A DNA stretch of 46,966 nt from Oscillospiraceae bacterium (GCA_015064665.1 SVRU01000008.1:1-46966), one strand, 5' to 3'. Shown: positions 1 to 7,911, counted from the first letter of the stretch. Program-made: numbers and translations. The notes: a model not told the origin generated them from the letters alone.

Positions 1-1235
1 CATATGCTTACCTCTAATACTTCTATTTTTTCTCTCAACAAATCCACAATATCCAACTGCTGATTTTTGGCTTTCAAAGCGATATTATAAATCAAATTAT
101 TTACGCTTTCCGTCTCCATTTCTTGTGTAATTTTGGGAGAGGGATTTTTTCTTTTTGGAGCGGTTTTCTGTGCGTTAGGTCTGATATATCCGTGTAACAA
201 CGCTAACCGTTTTTGATAGGCTTCATTGAGCGTTTCTATATTAACTGTCTCTTTGCCGCTTAATATGGCTATCTCTTGTGCATCGTGTATCAAAGACATA
301 ACAACGGAAACAATACCGCCGCTATGCTCATAAAGCCATTGTATCATAGCATCCGAAACTATTATTTTTTCTTTTACATACCTATACGACAATACCAATT
401 TGCAGAAATTATAAAAATACAAATCATAGTCAACCGTTCCATATTGTAACCCCAGAGAACGCCGGGCAAGTTGCATGGCTTGCTCAAAAAACATACTGCT
501 TTCGGGTGTGCCAACCATACATATTGAAATACCGCTATTGTTAATTAACTGTGTAAGCATTCCAACAAGGCTTGTACCGTGCTTATTATTTACAACGTTT
601 TGAATCTCATCAACAACCAGCAACCCGATATGATTTAATGCTACTTGGCTGACACTGCCGATTAACATATCCGTTGTTGCTCGTACCCTCATAGCGTTAT
701 GATAATAATTGCTGCCTATGGTATCATCAACTTTTCGTAGTATTTCTAATAATAACCCCTTTACCGAGGAATCAAACGGACATTGAACAACAATACACGG
801 AATGATTCTTGTATATGGTTCATCCACCGTAATAATACCGTTTTCCGAAATCAAATCAATAGCACGACTAATAGCAGAACTCTTTCCGATGCCGGATGCG
901 CCTATTATTGTAAAACTGTCCGAGCCGCCTATAATGCCGCTATATTCATGTTGCCGTATGGCTTTGTAATTTTCGTTTTGCTGTCTTACCGCCGTTATAG
1001 TGCCTTTCTTTTGTAGGGAGCGGAGCAAAGACAAATATAACTTGCTGTATATCTCTTTTGACATAGGAGAGGGAATGTAGATTTTGTAGAGGTCTGATAA
1101 AGCAATTAGCCGCACCGCTTCATTTTCGTTGCTTATACTTTCATCATAATCGGGTAAACATTCCAACGCTGAAACAAGGTCGTTTCCGCTTCTCATAGGC
1201 GGCAAGCATTGTATTATATTTTTAATATCAATCAT
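1..1235 (-). CDS. tnsC: TnsC/TniB-like AAA+ transposition regulator (partial)
   Basis: This is an AAA+ ATPase that in Tn7-family elements links target selection to the TnsA/TnsB transposase. The reading frame opens with ATG at 1235, overlaps the end of tnsB by 8 nt (ATGATTGA arrangement), and runs 411 codons off the window edge without a stop. Visible motifs are Walker A GASGIGKSS near residues 112-120, Walker B LLVVDEIQ near 205-212, and a sensor-1-like MVGTPES near 241-247. The N-terminal 100 residues precede the ATPase core and may contact target or transposase proteins. Overlap with tnsB implies translational coupling in one operon. The C-terminus is missing because of the window boundary, not a mutation. 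Confidence 0.88.
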   Translation of the reverse strand, partial: MIDIKNIIQCLPPMRSGNDLVSALECLPDYDESISNENEAVRLIALSDLYKIYIPSPMSKEIYSKLYLSLLRSLQKKGTITAVRQQNENYKAIRQHEYSGIIGGSDSFTIIGASGIGKSSAISRAIDLISENGIITVDEPYTRIIPCIVVQCPFDSSVKGLLLEILRKVDDTIGSNYYHNAMRVRATTDMLIGSVSQVALNHIGLLVVDEIQNVVNNKHGTSLVGMLTQLINNSGISICMVGTPESSMFFEQAMQLARRSLGLQYGTVDYDLYFYNFCKLVLSYRYVKEKIIVSDAMIQWLYEHSGGIVSVVMSLIHDAQEIAILSGKETVNIETLNEAYQKRLALLHGYIRPNAQKTAPKRKNPSPKITQEMETESVNNLIYNIALKAKNQQLDIVDLLREKIEVLEVSI

Positions 1236-3051
1236 TCTCTGTACCTCTCATAAAATCAATGTGTGTTTTGGTTTGTTCTCTTTGTCTGGTTTTCCGAATT
1301 TGCTTGATTGAAGTATCACCTTCAGAAAATGTTGAATGTGCAACGGCTTCTATGTGTTCAGCGAGGTCAATTTTAGCCTGTAAATTAGCCGTAGAAGCGT
1401 TTTTAATAATGGCTCTTTGATTTACTTGCATATCGCTTACTTGTGCCAAATTACAGCCTATAAAGCGGCTTTCTATCAATTCAAATACGATATACACGCC
1501 ATTATCTATTAACCATACTTTTGAAACATCATCGGGATTATACGCCACTGTGACCATGCCGCCGTTCAAATAACTTTCCGTATAATCGGGATTGGAATAC
1601 CTCAATTTGTTGACCGCTAACCCCTTACGGCTGAATGTGCCGTTTGTTCTCGGTAACAGTGTTAGCATTAGTGTTTTAATGTCTGTTGTAATAAGATTCG
1701 CCCCAGGCTGATTTATAGCATAATTCCATATACGAGCGGAATATGGTTCTATGTTTTTTGATAGCATTTCCGCCGTGTACGGAAAGTTTTCAATAACTCT
1801 TTTTGCATTGTAATATATAATGCAATGCAACAGGATTTTTTCAAAATACGCCATAGTCAAGCAAGCATCTTTCCTATAATCGTGTGCGCCTCTTTCTTGA
1901 TAATCGGATTCTATAACACCCTTACCCCTCAAATGTGGTTTATATAGGCTTTGTACTATGTCAAAGAACTTTTCCACAACGCCCTTTAATTCCGGTCTGT
2001 ATGGCGGCAAGTTTACGATGGTAACGCCTAAATCCGCTATTTGCTCAAAGGTCATAGAGGCGTATTCTTTGCCCATATCGGTCACGAGAGTCGCAGGAAG
2101 TGAAGAACAATTCCAATCCGCTTGATTTATGAAAATTCCGAATTGCTTGCACCAATCAACTTTGTTTGTAATAACGTTACTCATAAGGCTTTTAAGGCTA
2201 TATACGCCGCCTTCCCATGAGAGCGAATAACCACAGCACAAACCACTATAAGCATCCACACACGCCGTTAAAATAGGTCTGCCAACGAGATTTCCGCCAT
2301 CGTTAATTAAATATATATCACATATGGTTGAATCAAGCATACCAACACCAACCGAGGATGCAAAGGCTTGTACACCGTCACCCAGTAAAGGTCTATTGTT
2401 ACGCTGATAATTTTTCAATCCGTCTCTTGAAATATAATAGTTTTGCATTTTTCTGTGTTTACGATAAAAATAACGGAATTGATAGAACGAGGGATATTCA
2501 GAAAAGAGAGAACCGCAACCGTCACAATACTTTGCTTTTAGCATCAATGTATAGGCTGTATGTAGACTATTTTTATCGGTAGTATAAAAGAATTTGTTTA
2601 ATGCCCAGCGCATATTTTTTTCATCTTGCGATAACTCTTTTTCGGTTATTTGTAATTTGGGAGCAAGAGCGGCAATATCTTGATAAACTAAATAAAGATA
2701 TAAATAATTCCGTATGGTTTGTTTACTGATTTTCTTATCATCCGCAATAATCGAAATTGCCTCGCTGCGCTTTTTTTCGCTATCTATAAACGGCAGCACT
2801 CCGGCAATTAAAGTATATCGCTCGTGCATTTTTCGTTTGCTTATGACATCCAGAGATTCTATGTCACAAATAACCGCATTTGTGATAGATAATAAATCCT
2901 CCTCGGTGCATTCTGTGTAATTGGATATATCCGCTTTGTCAATCCATCTTGGCATAGATTTTTTGATACAATCCACAATGAAAAATCTATTGTCTGTGGC
3001 TTTTAGAATTCTAATAATGCCATCACCATATTTGAGCAGTTTATTTTTCAT
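1228..3051 (-). CDS. tnsB: TnsB-like DDE transposase
   Basis: This retroviral-integrase-fold transposase binds the element ends and joins 3' ends to target DNA. The catalytic triad is visible, numbering from a TTG three codons upstream: D243 in LDSTICD, D328 in VTDMGKEY and E363 in GVVEKFF, giving a DDx34-35E spacing typical of TnsB/TniA/Mu. The N-terminal ~200 residues should be helical DNA-binding domains and the C-terminal ~150 a beta-barrel plus TnsC-contact tail. Length (607-610 aa) fits the family. ATG at 3051 is chosen; a TTG at 3060 is possible. The gene overlaps tnsA by 11 nt. No frameshift or stop is seen, so it appears intact. Confidence 0.9.
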   Translation of the reverse strand: MKNKLLKYGDGIIRILKATDNRFFIVDCIKKSMPRWIDKADISNYTECTEEDLLSITNAVICDIESLDVISKRKMHERYTLIAGVLPFIDSEKKRSEAISIIADDKKISKQTIRNYLYLYLVYQDIAALAPKLQITEKELSQDEKNMRWALNKFFYTTDKNSLHTAYTLMLKAKYCDGCGSLFSEYPSFYQFRYFYRKHRKMQNYYISRDGLKNYQRNNRPLLGDGVQAFASSVGVGMLDSTICDIYLINDGGNLVGRPILTACVDAYSGLCCGYSLSWEGGVYSLKSLMSNVITNKVDWCKQFGIFINQADWNCSSLPATLVTDMGKEYASMTFEQIADLGVTIVNLPPYRPELKGVVEKFFDIVQSLYKPHLRGKGVIESDYQERGAHDYRKDACLTMAYFEKILLHCIIYYNAKRVIENFPYTAEMLSKNIEPYSARIWNYAINQPGANLITTDIKTLMLTLLPRTNGTFSRKGLAVNKLRYSNPDYTESYLNGGMVTVAYNPDDVSKVWLIDNGVYIVFELIESRFIGCNLAQVSDMQVNQRAIIKNASTANLQAKIDLAEHIEAVAHSTFSEGDTSIKQIRKTRQREQTKTHIDFMRGTEND

Positions 3052-3385
3052 CCACAACAATCCCCCAATCCGTTATTCCGTGTCTTTGCCAATACTCCCT
3101 TGAAGCGTCTAACAATTTTATAGTTAAAGGCTTCATAAGCAATTTGCGATATACGCACTCTCTAACCATCATATCACCGTCAGATTTTACGCAAACAAAA
3201 TCCGTCATATACTCTCCGATAGTCAGAGCATCGAGAGGGATATTGCACCGAAATTCTTTGATATTCTCGCTGTTTTGAAGAATCTCGGCATAGGCGTATT
3301 GAATAGCATCAAACGTTCTGCATACTCCTTGACATTTGCTTAAACTTCGTTTCTCGCATCGTCCTTTGTAGTTTTTGTTTCTCAT
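3041..3385 (-). CDS. tnsA: short TnsA-like endonuclease
   Basis: This 114-residue protein occupies the tnsA position, first gene from the right end. In Tn7, TnsA cuts the 5' strands so that the element leaves by cut-and-paste. The core YMTDFVCV (D62) followed by MMVRECVYR (E76) resembles the PD-(D/E)xK nuclease core of TnsA, and the C-terminal DWGIVVDE resembles the end of the TnsA N-terminal domain. The canonical lysine two residues after the second acidic/Gln position is not where expected (C77-V78 follow E76). The C-terminal TnsC-binding domain of Tn7 TnsA (273 aa) is absent. AAGGAAGGTGC lies just before ATG 3385. Assignment rests on context and partial motifs. Confidence 0.75.
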   Translation of the reverse strand: MRNKNYKGRCEKRSLSKCQGVCRTFDAIQYAYAEILQNSENIKEFRCNIPLDALTIGEYMTDFVCVKSDGDMMVRECVYRKLLMKPLTIKLLDASREYWQRHGITDWGIVVDEK

Positions 3386-3435
3386 TTTTGCACCTTCCTT
3401 TTTGTTTTTTATGTGATTAAAATAATCCCCAAAAG

Positions 3436-3779
3436 TTTCCCAAAAACATTTGTAATTTTCCCAAAAACGAAAGTGGGAGATGGATTATTCCCAAAAGCAA
3501 ATGGAATTCAAGCATTTTGGGGCGAAATATCATCCCAAAAACATACTTTTGGGAATATACTATGTTTTTGACAAACCTTTCTATCGTCAGTGGGGCAAAG
3601 TTTTTTATCCACATTGAATGAAGATAAAACTGTCATTTTATTCACACTTTTGCCCGAAAATCAAGGTTTTACGGCACTTTTTGAGTAAAAAAAGACCTCA
3701 AAGGAAAACTCCTTCAAGGTCTGATTTGATTATTCAATTTTGCCTTTTGTGGTTATTGGTTTTTGCCCAAAAACATTTG
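3436..3779 (-). repeat. transposon end repeats, probable TnsB-binding sites
   Basis: A motif close to TTTCCCAAAAACATTTG recurs. Copies on the plus strand: 3436-3452, 3457-3473, 3487-3503, 3531-3547, a divergent copy 3650-3666 (TTGCCCGAAAATCAAGG) and 3763-3779 next to the guaA stop. An inverted copy is at 3545-3561. The 14-base core CCCAAAAACATTTG is identical at 3439-3452 and 3766-3779. Clustered copies at one end are the usual signature of TnsB sites. The outermost copy reaches guaA, which supports a terminus near 3775. This fills the 397-nt gap between tnsA and guaA; no protein-coding gene is supported there. Confidence 0.75.
3686..3722 (-). terminator. Rho-independent terminator downstream of guaA
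   Basis: On the minus strand AGACCT (3722-3717) pairs with AGGTCT (3698-3693), with an inner AAGGA/TCCTT pairing and a small internal mismatch, followed by a run of seven T (3692-3686). It would end guaA transcripts 60 nt past the stop codon. If the transposon terminus is at 3775, the terminator lies inside the element's right end and insulates the tns operon from guaA. Confidence 0.8.
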
Positions 3780-3782
3780 GCA

Positions 3783-4784
3783 TTATTCCCACTCAATCGT
3801 TCCCGTAGGCTTCGGTGTCAAATCATAGAGAACTCTGTTGATTCCCTCAACCTCGGTGACTATTCTGTTTGTTATTTTATGAAGAACAGCGTAAGGAATC
3901 TCCTCGATAGTTGCGGTCATAGCGTCCTTTGTGTTTACGGCGCGTATGATTGCGGGCCAGCCTTCGTAACGGCTGTCGTCCTTTACGCCAACAGATTTGA
4001 TATCGGGGATAACCACGAAGTACTGCCATACCTTCTCAGCAAGGCCTGATTTGTCAAACTCGTCACGCAAAATTGCGTCTGCCTCACGAAGTGCAGCAAG
4101 ACGGTCGCGCGTGATTGCGCCAAGGCATCTGACGCCAAGTCCGGGACCGGGGAACGGCTGACGGTAAACCATAGCGTGAGGAAGTCCAAGCGCCTCGCCG
4201 ACAACTCTTACCTCATCCTTATAGAGAAGCTTTATGGGTTCAACGAGCTCAAACTGAAGGTCCTCGGGAAGTCCGCCGACGTTGTGATGCGACTTAACCG
4301 CCTTTTTACCCTCAGCCTGCTTTACGCTCTCAAGTATATCTGGGTAGATAGTTCCCTGCGCAAGATATTCAACGCCCTCAAGTTTTCTTGCCTCGTCAGC
4401 AAATACGTTTATAAATTCCTTGCCGATAATCTTTCTCTTTTGCTCCGGGTCGGACACGCCTGCAAGCAAATCAAGGAAACGGTCGGTTGCATCAACGTAA
4501 ATAAGATTTGCGTCGAGCTGATTTCTGAATACTTCAACTACGTTTTCGGATTCAAGCTTACGCATAAGTCCGTGGTTTACGTGAACGCACACAAGCTGCT
4601 TGCCGATAGCTTTAATAAGAAGCGCCGCAACCACCGAGGAATCAACTCCTCCCGAAAGAGCGAGAAGAACCTTTTTGTTGCCAACCTGCTCTCTAACAAG
4701 CTTTACCTGCTCGTCGATGAAAGCGTTAGCAAGCTCAAAATTATTAATACGCGCCATTGTTTCAGGTCTTTTATTGGAATCCAT
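3783..4784 (-). CDS. guaA: GMP synthase, ATP-pyrophosphatase subunit (no glutaminase domain)
   Basis: This enzyme adenylates XMP and aminates it to GMP in purine synthesis. The protein (333 aa) has the PP-loop SGGVDSS at residues 44-50, the GMP-synthase regions YLAQGTIYPD and RQPFPGPGLGVRCLG, and the conserved C-terminus TGTIEWE. Standard bacterial GuaA is about 510 aa with an N-terminal class I glutamine amidotransferase; that domain is absent, and nothing encoding it lies upstream (the next gene is divergent). The protein therefore resembles the archaeal-type split GuaAb subunit and needs a separate glutaminase or free ammonia. The start ATG 4784 follows GGGAGGATAAAATT. The 3' end adjoins the Tn7-like element, which leaves the reading frame intact. 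Confidence 0.93.
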   Translation of the reverse strand: MDSNKRPETMARINNFELANAFIDEQVKLVREQVGNKKVLLALSGGVDSSVVAALLIKAIGKQLVCVHVNHGLMRKLESENVVEVFRNQLDANLIYVDATDRFLDLLAGVSDPEQKRKIIGKEFINVFADEARKLEGVEYLAQGTIYPDILESVKQAEGKKAVKSHHNVGGLPEDLQFELVEPIKLLYKDEVRVVGEALGLPHAMVYRQPFPGPGLGVRCLGAITRDRLAALREADAILRDEFDKSGLAEKVWQYFVVIPDIKSVGVKDDSRYEGWPAIIRAVNTKDAMTATIEEIPYAVLHKITNRIVTEVEGINRVLYDLTPKPTGTIEWE

Positions 4785-4824
4785 AATTTTATCCTCCCAA
4801 ATTTTCGAAAAAACAGTATAGTTT

Positions 4825-4853
4825 ATTATACAACAATATACAAAAAATTACAA
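4825..4853 (-). promoter_or_regulatory. guaA promoter
   Basis: TTGTAA (4853-4848) and a perfect TATAAT (4830-4825) on the minus strand are separated by 17 nt, about 40 nt before the guaA start. No purine riboswitch or other leader structure is evident between them and the gene. Confidence 0.65.
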
Positions 4854-4934
4854 TATGGAAATTTAAACAAATTTGATTTTTTTGCATAAAATTATTATGG
4901 AACAAAGCACAATATTTTTATGAGAGGAATTTTT

Positions 4935-5621
4935 ATGCTTGTTGTAAAGCCATATTTGAGAGAAAACGCGCTTCTTTACGCAAACAGATTTGCTCTGTCG
5001 CAAAATCCCGTCTTTGGAAATTTTGCGGGAATAGGCGGAAACTGCACCAACTTCGTTTCACAGTGCATCTACGCGGGCTCCTGCAAAATGAACTACAAGC
5101 CGACGTTTGGATGGTACTACATATCTATGAACGAACGCGCGCCCGCATGGACGGGCGTTGACTACTTTTATAATTTTATCACAAAAAACACCGACGTCGG
5201 ACCTTTCGGCAAAGAAGCAGCCCCCGACGAGCTTGAGGTCGGCGACGTAATTCAGCTCGGCCGCGACGGTGAGGGATTTTATCACACCTTAATAATCATT
5301 GGCTTTGAAGAGGACGATCCGCTTATAGCGGCGCAAACCGACAACGCGCTCGGCAGGGCGCTATCTACCTACACCTACGACTTTGCCCGCTACATCAAAA
5401 TACTCGGCGTGAGGCTTGACACGCCGTCAAACGACGACTGCTTCGAGAGCGTTTATAACGGCATAGCAATCATAAACGACCAAAGCGCCCGAAGCGACTC
5501 CGCCACGCCAACTCCATCGCCCGCGCCTGAATCCCTACCCATGCAGGAAACTGCACCAACTCCTGCGCCCGAAGCGACTCCGATACCAACGCCCGATTCC
5601 TCAACCGAAACCACCCCGTAA
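4935..5621 (+). CDS. amidase-domain protein (Amidase_6 type) with Pro/Thr-rich tail
   Basis: The first ~165 residues match the putative amidase domain common in Clostridia: AIGGN-type start YANRFALSQNP, a catalytic-type Cys in GGNCTNFVSQC (residues ~34-44), a conserved aromatic region, then DVIQLGRDGEGFYHTLII carrying the likely His. Such domains have a papain-like NlpC/P60-type arrangement and often act on peptide or cell-wall amides. The last ~45 residues are a low-complexity Thr/Pro/Ser/Ala tail. No signal peptide or membrane segment is seen, which is unusual for a wall enzyme. ATG 4935 is chosen because AGAGGA lies 7-8 nt before it; ATG 4920 lacks a site. Substrate unknown. Confidence 0.75.
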   Translation: MLVVKPYLRENALLYANRFALSQNPVFGNFAGIGGNCTNFVSQCIYAGSCKMNYKPTFGWYYISMNERAPAWTGVDYFYNFITKNTDVGPFGKEAAPDELEVGDVIQLGRDGEGFYHTLIIIGFEEDDPLIAAQTDNALGRALSTYTYDFARYIKILGVRLDTPSNDDCFESVYNGIAIINDQSARSDSATPTPSPAPESLPMQETAPTPAPEATPIPTPDSSTETTP

Positions 5622-5632
5622 AAAGCAGCATC

Positions 5633-5661
5633 TTGACAAAACACCCGTACCGTGTTAAAAT
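5633..5661 (+). promoter_or_regulatory. promoter of the EamA-family transporter gene
   Basis: TTGACA (5633-5638) and TAAAAT (5656-5661) are separated by 17 nt. Transcription would start near 5668, too close for translation from ATG 5678, which supports the ATG at 5696. Confidence 0.7.
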
Positions 5662-5695
5662 ACTAACTGCATTATAAATGAAACGGAAGTTTAAA

Positions 5696-6625
5696 ATGGA
5701 AAAGCTCAAAAAATACGTCTCACCCATACTCCTGATAGCCGCGGCAATGATATGGGGCTTTGCATTCTCCGCTCAAAAGGCGGCCGAAAAGGTTCCACCG
5801 CTTACGATAGGAGCGGCACGCAGTCTTTTTGCGGCGGTATTTCTGATTTTCGTAGTAATCATATTTGATAAAGCCTTTAACACGGGTCGCCGCCTTTTCT
5901 CAAAGGAAAAGAAAATTGACCTCACCCGTGTCGAAATAATCGGCGGTGTAATCTGCGGCTCGGTTCTTGCCCTTGCAAGCTTTTTTCAGCAGTTCGGCAT
6001 AAACGGAGGCACGGATGCAGGCAAAGCCTCCTTTATCACCGCGCTTTACGTCGTGCTCGTTCCGATATACGCTCTTGCGCTCAAAAAACGCGCACCTATA
6101 AACGTATGGCTCAGCATGCCGTTTGCGGTGGTCGTATTCTATTTTCTTTGCATAACCGAGAGCTTCAGTATCGTTCCGTCCGATATTTTCGTGCTTATCT
6201 GCGCCCTGATTTTTCCCATCCATATTCTCGTTATCGATAAATTTTCACCGATGTGCGACGGTATAAGAATGTCAATGGTGCAGTTTTTTGCGGCGGCAAT
6301 AATAAACGCCGTCCTAGCCTTCATTTTTGAGTCGCCGATACGATACGGCGAAATAGGCAACGCGATCTTCCCCATCCTTTTCCTCGGAATCGGCTCAAGC
6401 GGCATTGCCTACACCTGCCAGATCATCGGACAACGCGGGACGAATCCTGCGGCGGCATCCATTCTTATGTCACTTGAATCGGTGTTCGGCGTGGTCGGCT
6501 CCGCACTTTTTCTCTCCGAGCAAATGTCGGCGCGAGAATATATCGGCTGTATAGTCGTTTTTCTTGCGGTAATTCTGTCACAGCTTGATTTAAACTCAAT
6601 ATTCAAAACGAAAAAGCAAAACTAA
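5696..6625 (+). CDS. EamA/DMT-superfamily transporter
   Basis: This is an integral membrane permease of the drug/metabolite transporter superfamily (EamA family). About ten hydrophobic segments are visible, arranged as two homologous halves. The first half begins YVSPILLIAAAMIWGFAFSAQKAA, the typical EamA opening with WG; the second ends ASILMSLESVFGVVGSALFLSE, the typical second-repeat motif. Length of 309 aa is normal. Substrate cannot be predicted; relatives move amino acids, nucleosides or other metabolites. GGAAG precedes ATG 5696, which is preferred over ATG 5678. The gene stands alone, with its own promoter upstream and a bidirectional terminator downstream. Confidence 0.88.
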   Translation: MEKLKKYVSPILLIAAAMIWGFAFSAQKAAEKVPPLTIGAARSLFAAVFLIFVVIIFDKAFNTGRRLFSKEKKIDLTRVEIIGGVICGSVLALASFFQQFGINGGTDAGKASFITALYVVLVPIYALALKKRAPINVWLSMPFAVVVFYFLCITESFSIVPSDIFVLICALIFPIHILVIDKFSPMCDGIRMSMVQFFAAAIINAVLAFIFESPIRYGEIGNAIFPILFLGIGSSGIAYTCQIIGQRGTNPAAASILMSLESVFGVVGSALFLSEQMSAREYIGCIVVFLAVILSQLDLNSIFKTKKQN

Positions 6626-6629
6626 TTAT

Positions 6630-6673
6630 AAAAGGGATATCCCGCGTGCAATATGCAACGAGATATCCCTTTT
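6630..6673. terminator. bidirectional terminator between convergent genes
   Basis: AAAAGGGATATC (6630-6641) pairs perfectly with GATATCCCTTTT (6662-6673), with A and T runs on the two sides. It serves the EamA transporter gene (plus) and the phosphoesterase gene (minus). Confidence 0.85.
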
Positions 6674-6691
6674 CAATTTTATGCAAAGAAA

Positions 6692-7840
6692 TTAAATATC
6701 TATATCCCTGTTTTCAAGTGCGGCAAGCGCAATGCGAAAAGCGCGTGCGGCTACAAGTCTTGCCTCTTCGTCCTCACCCGTGAGGATTGGATAAAACTGG
6801 CGGAAAATTTCGCCCTTTACCGACATATCTCTCTTGTAGCTTTCGGTATTGAAAAGCGGAAGAGTCTTGTCGATAAGCTTGAAGTAGTAGAGACCGAAGG
6901 CATCGTTCTCTATGTTTTTGGGAACGGCAAAATACGGTTCTACGTATCCCGTCAATTCTATTTTAAGCGCGGTTTCGCCGTCGTATTTTTTCTTGCCGAT
7001 AACCTGGCTTATTTTATTTATTATCTCGTTTGATGTGTTTACTCCGGTTACGTCGATTTGCTCGGTTTCAAAGCGTATATGGCCAAAGGTGATATTCTTG
7101 TTTTCTATTGAAACCTCACCCTCTTTGTAATCTACCGTGATAAGATTTGCACCGCCAAGACCGGGTTCGTCAAACCCGGTGCATTCAAGAGCTCCGCAAT
7201 AGCTGTATTTCGACGCACCGACCGAGGCGAATCTTGAGGATTCGTGACGCGAGCCGAAAGCATAGTAATCGGCTCCGAATTTCTTAAGGTCGGAGGTGGA
7301 AACGGGGCAAGAAGTAGAATCGATATCGCCGTTCAAGTCGGCGTACGCACAAACGATATTCACGCGCGAGCTGTCGTCAACCTGTCTGTCATATATCGGG
7401 CTTTCCTTCATCTCGCCCGACATAAACGCCCAGCCGTAAACGGTTATGTTATGCTCCTCGAAATCAAATCTTGATAGCTTGTCCGACGAGAAAACGTGGC
7501 AATTCCGCGGAAGTCTTCCCGATGCGTATATAGGGTTGCCCGCATAATAGTCGTGCTTGCCGGGCGAGATAATAAACTCGGTATCGGGGCAGTTTTTAAA
7601 CTCGCGGATAAGAACCTCCGCGGTCGTATTCGTAGCATATTCGATATTGAAGATATCACCGCTCATAAGCACGATATTTATATTCGTTTCTCTCACGTAC
7701 TGCATCATTTTGACGAAGGACGAGCGAAGCATTCTTCGCCTTTCCTCGCTTTTATCGGCGGAAAGACCGACGAAGGGCGTATCAAGATGTATATCGCTGC
7801 AATGTAAAAATCTGATGCGGTTTTTTGCCTTTTCTTCCAT
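6692..7840 (-). CDS. orphan SbcD/YhaO-like phosphoesterase with degenerate metal site
   Basis: The protein (382 aa) has the fold order of the SbcD/Mre11/YhaO calcineurin-like nucleases, which process DNA ends together with a Rad50-like ATPase. Motif I CSDIHLD (14-20) and motif II SGDIF (60-64) are present. Motif III reads GKHD (94-97) instead of GNHD. The usual HG motif IV appears as CAYAD (164-168), and motif V GHxH appears as GSRH (196-199). Several metal ligands therefore seem lost and activity may be reduced or absent. No SbcC/YhaN ATPase gene is next to it. The start at 7840 is preferred because CCGGAGG lies just before it. It could be a regulatory or DNA-binding paralogue. Confidence 0.82.
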   Translation of the reverse strand: MEEKAKNRIRFLHCSDIHLDTPFVGLSADKSEERRRMLRSSFVKMMQYVRETNINIVLMSGDIFNIEYATNTTAEVLIREFKNCPDTEFIISPGKHDYYAGNPIYASGRLPRNCHVFSSDKLSRFDFEEHNITVYGWAFMSGEMKESPIYDRQVDDSSRVNIVCAYADLNGDIDSTSCPVSTSDLKKFGADYYAFGSRHESSRFASVGASKYSYCGALECTGFDEPGLGGANLITVDYKEGEVSIENKNITFGHIRFETEQIDVTGVNTSNEIINKISQVIGKKKYDGETALKIELTGYVEPYFAVPKNIENDAFGLYYFKLIDKTLPLFNTESYKRDMSVKGEIFRQFYPILTGEDEEARLVAARAFRIALAALENRDIDI

Positions 7841-7882
7841 TGTAAACCTCCGGATGCAAAAAAAGTTATACTTATATATAAT

Positions 7883-7911
7883 AGTATAGCATGAGTTGTG
7901 GAAATTTGCAA
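7883..7911 (-). promoter_or_regulatory. promoter of the SbcD/YhaO-like gene
   Basis: TTGCAA (7911-7906) and TATACT (7888-7883) on the minus strand have 17-nt spacing, about 40 nt before the start codon. Confidence 0.6.

Larger units (their letters stand above)
1..3775 (-). mobile_element. Tn7-like transposon, right-end portion with tnsA-tnsB-tnsC
   Basis: Three overlapping leftward genes (TnsA-like, TnsB-like, TnsC-like) start 0.4 kb from the 3' end of guaA, with clustered end repeats between. In Tn7 the right end carries tnsA first and sits beside the target gene glmS; the same polarity here suggests the element entered downstream of guaA. The region is visibly more AT-rich than the flanking chromosome. 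The outer boundary is inferred: a 5'-TGT on the minus strand at 3775 begins inside the outermost end repeat, 7 nt past the guaA stop; another candidate TGT is at 3613. The left end, any TniQ/TnsD targeting protein and the cargo lie outside the window, so target duplication cannot be checked. Confidence 0.85.

Noticed and set aside
3436..3561. CRISPR array
   Set aside because: The repeats are short (about 14-17 bp), irregularly spaced, partly inverted and degenerate, unlike a CRISPR array; no cas gene is in view.
3417..3614. 65-codon minus-strand open frame in the transposon end
   Set aside because: It lies across the end repeats, has no ribosome site and no recognisable domain; the region is better explained as TnsB-binding repeats.
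4785..4919. purine riboswitch ahead of guaA
   Set aside because: Only a promoter and a short AT-rich leader are present, too short for the aptamer.
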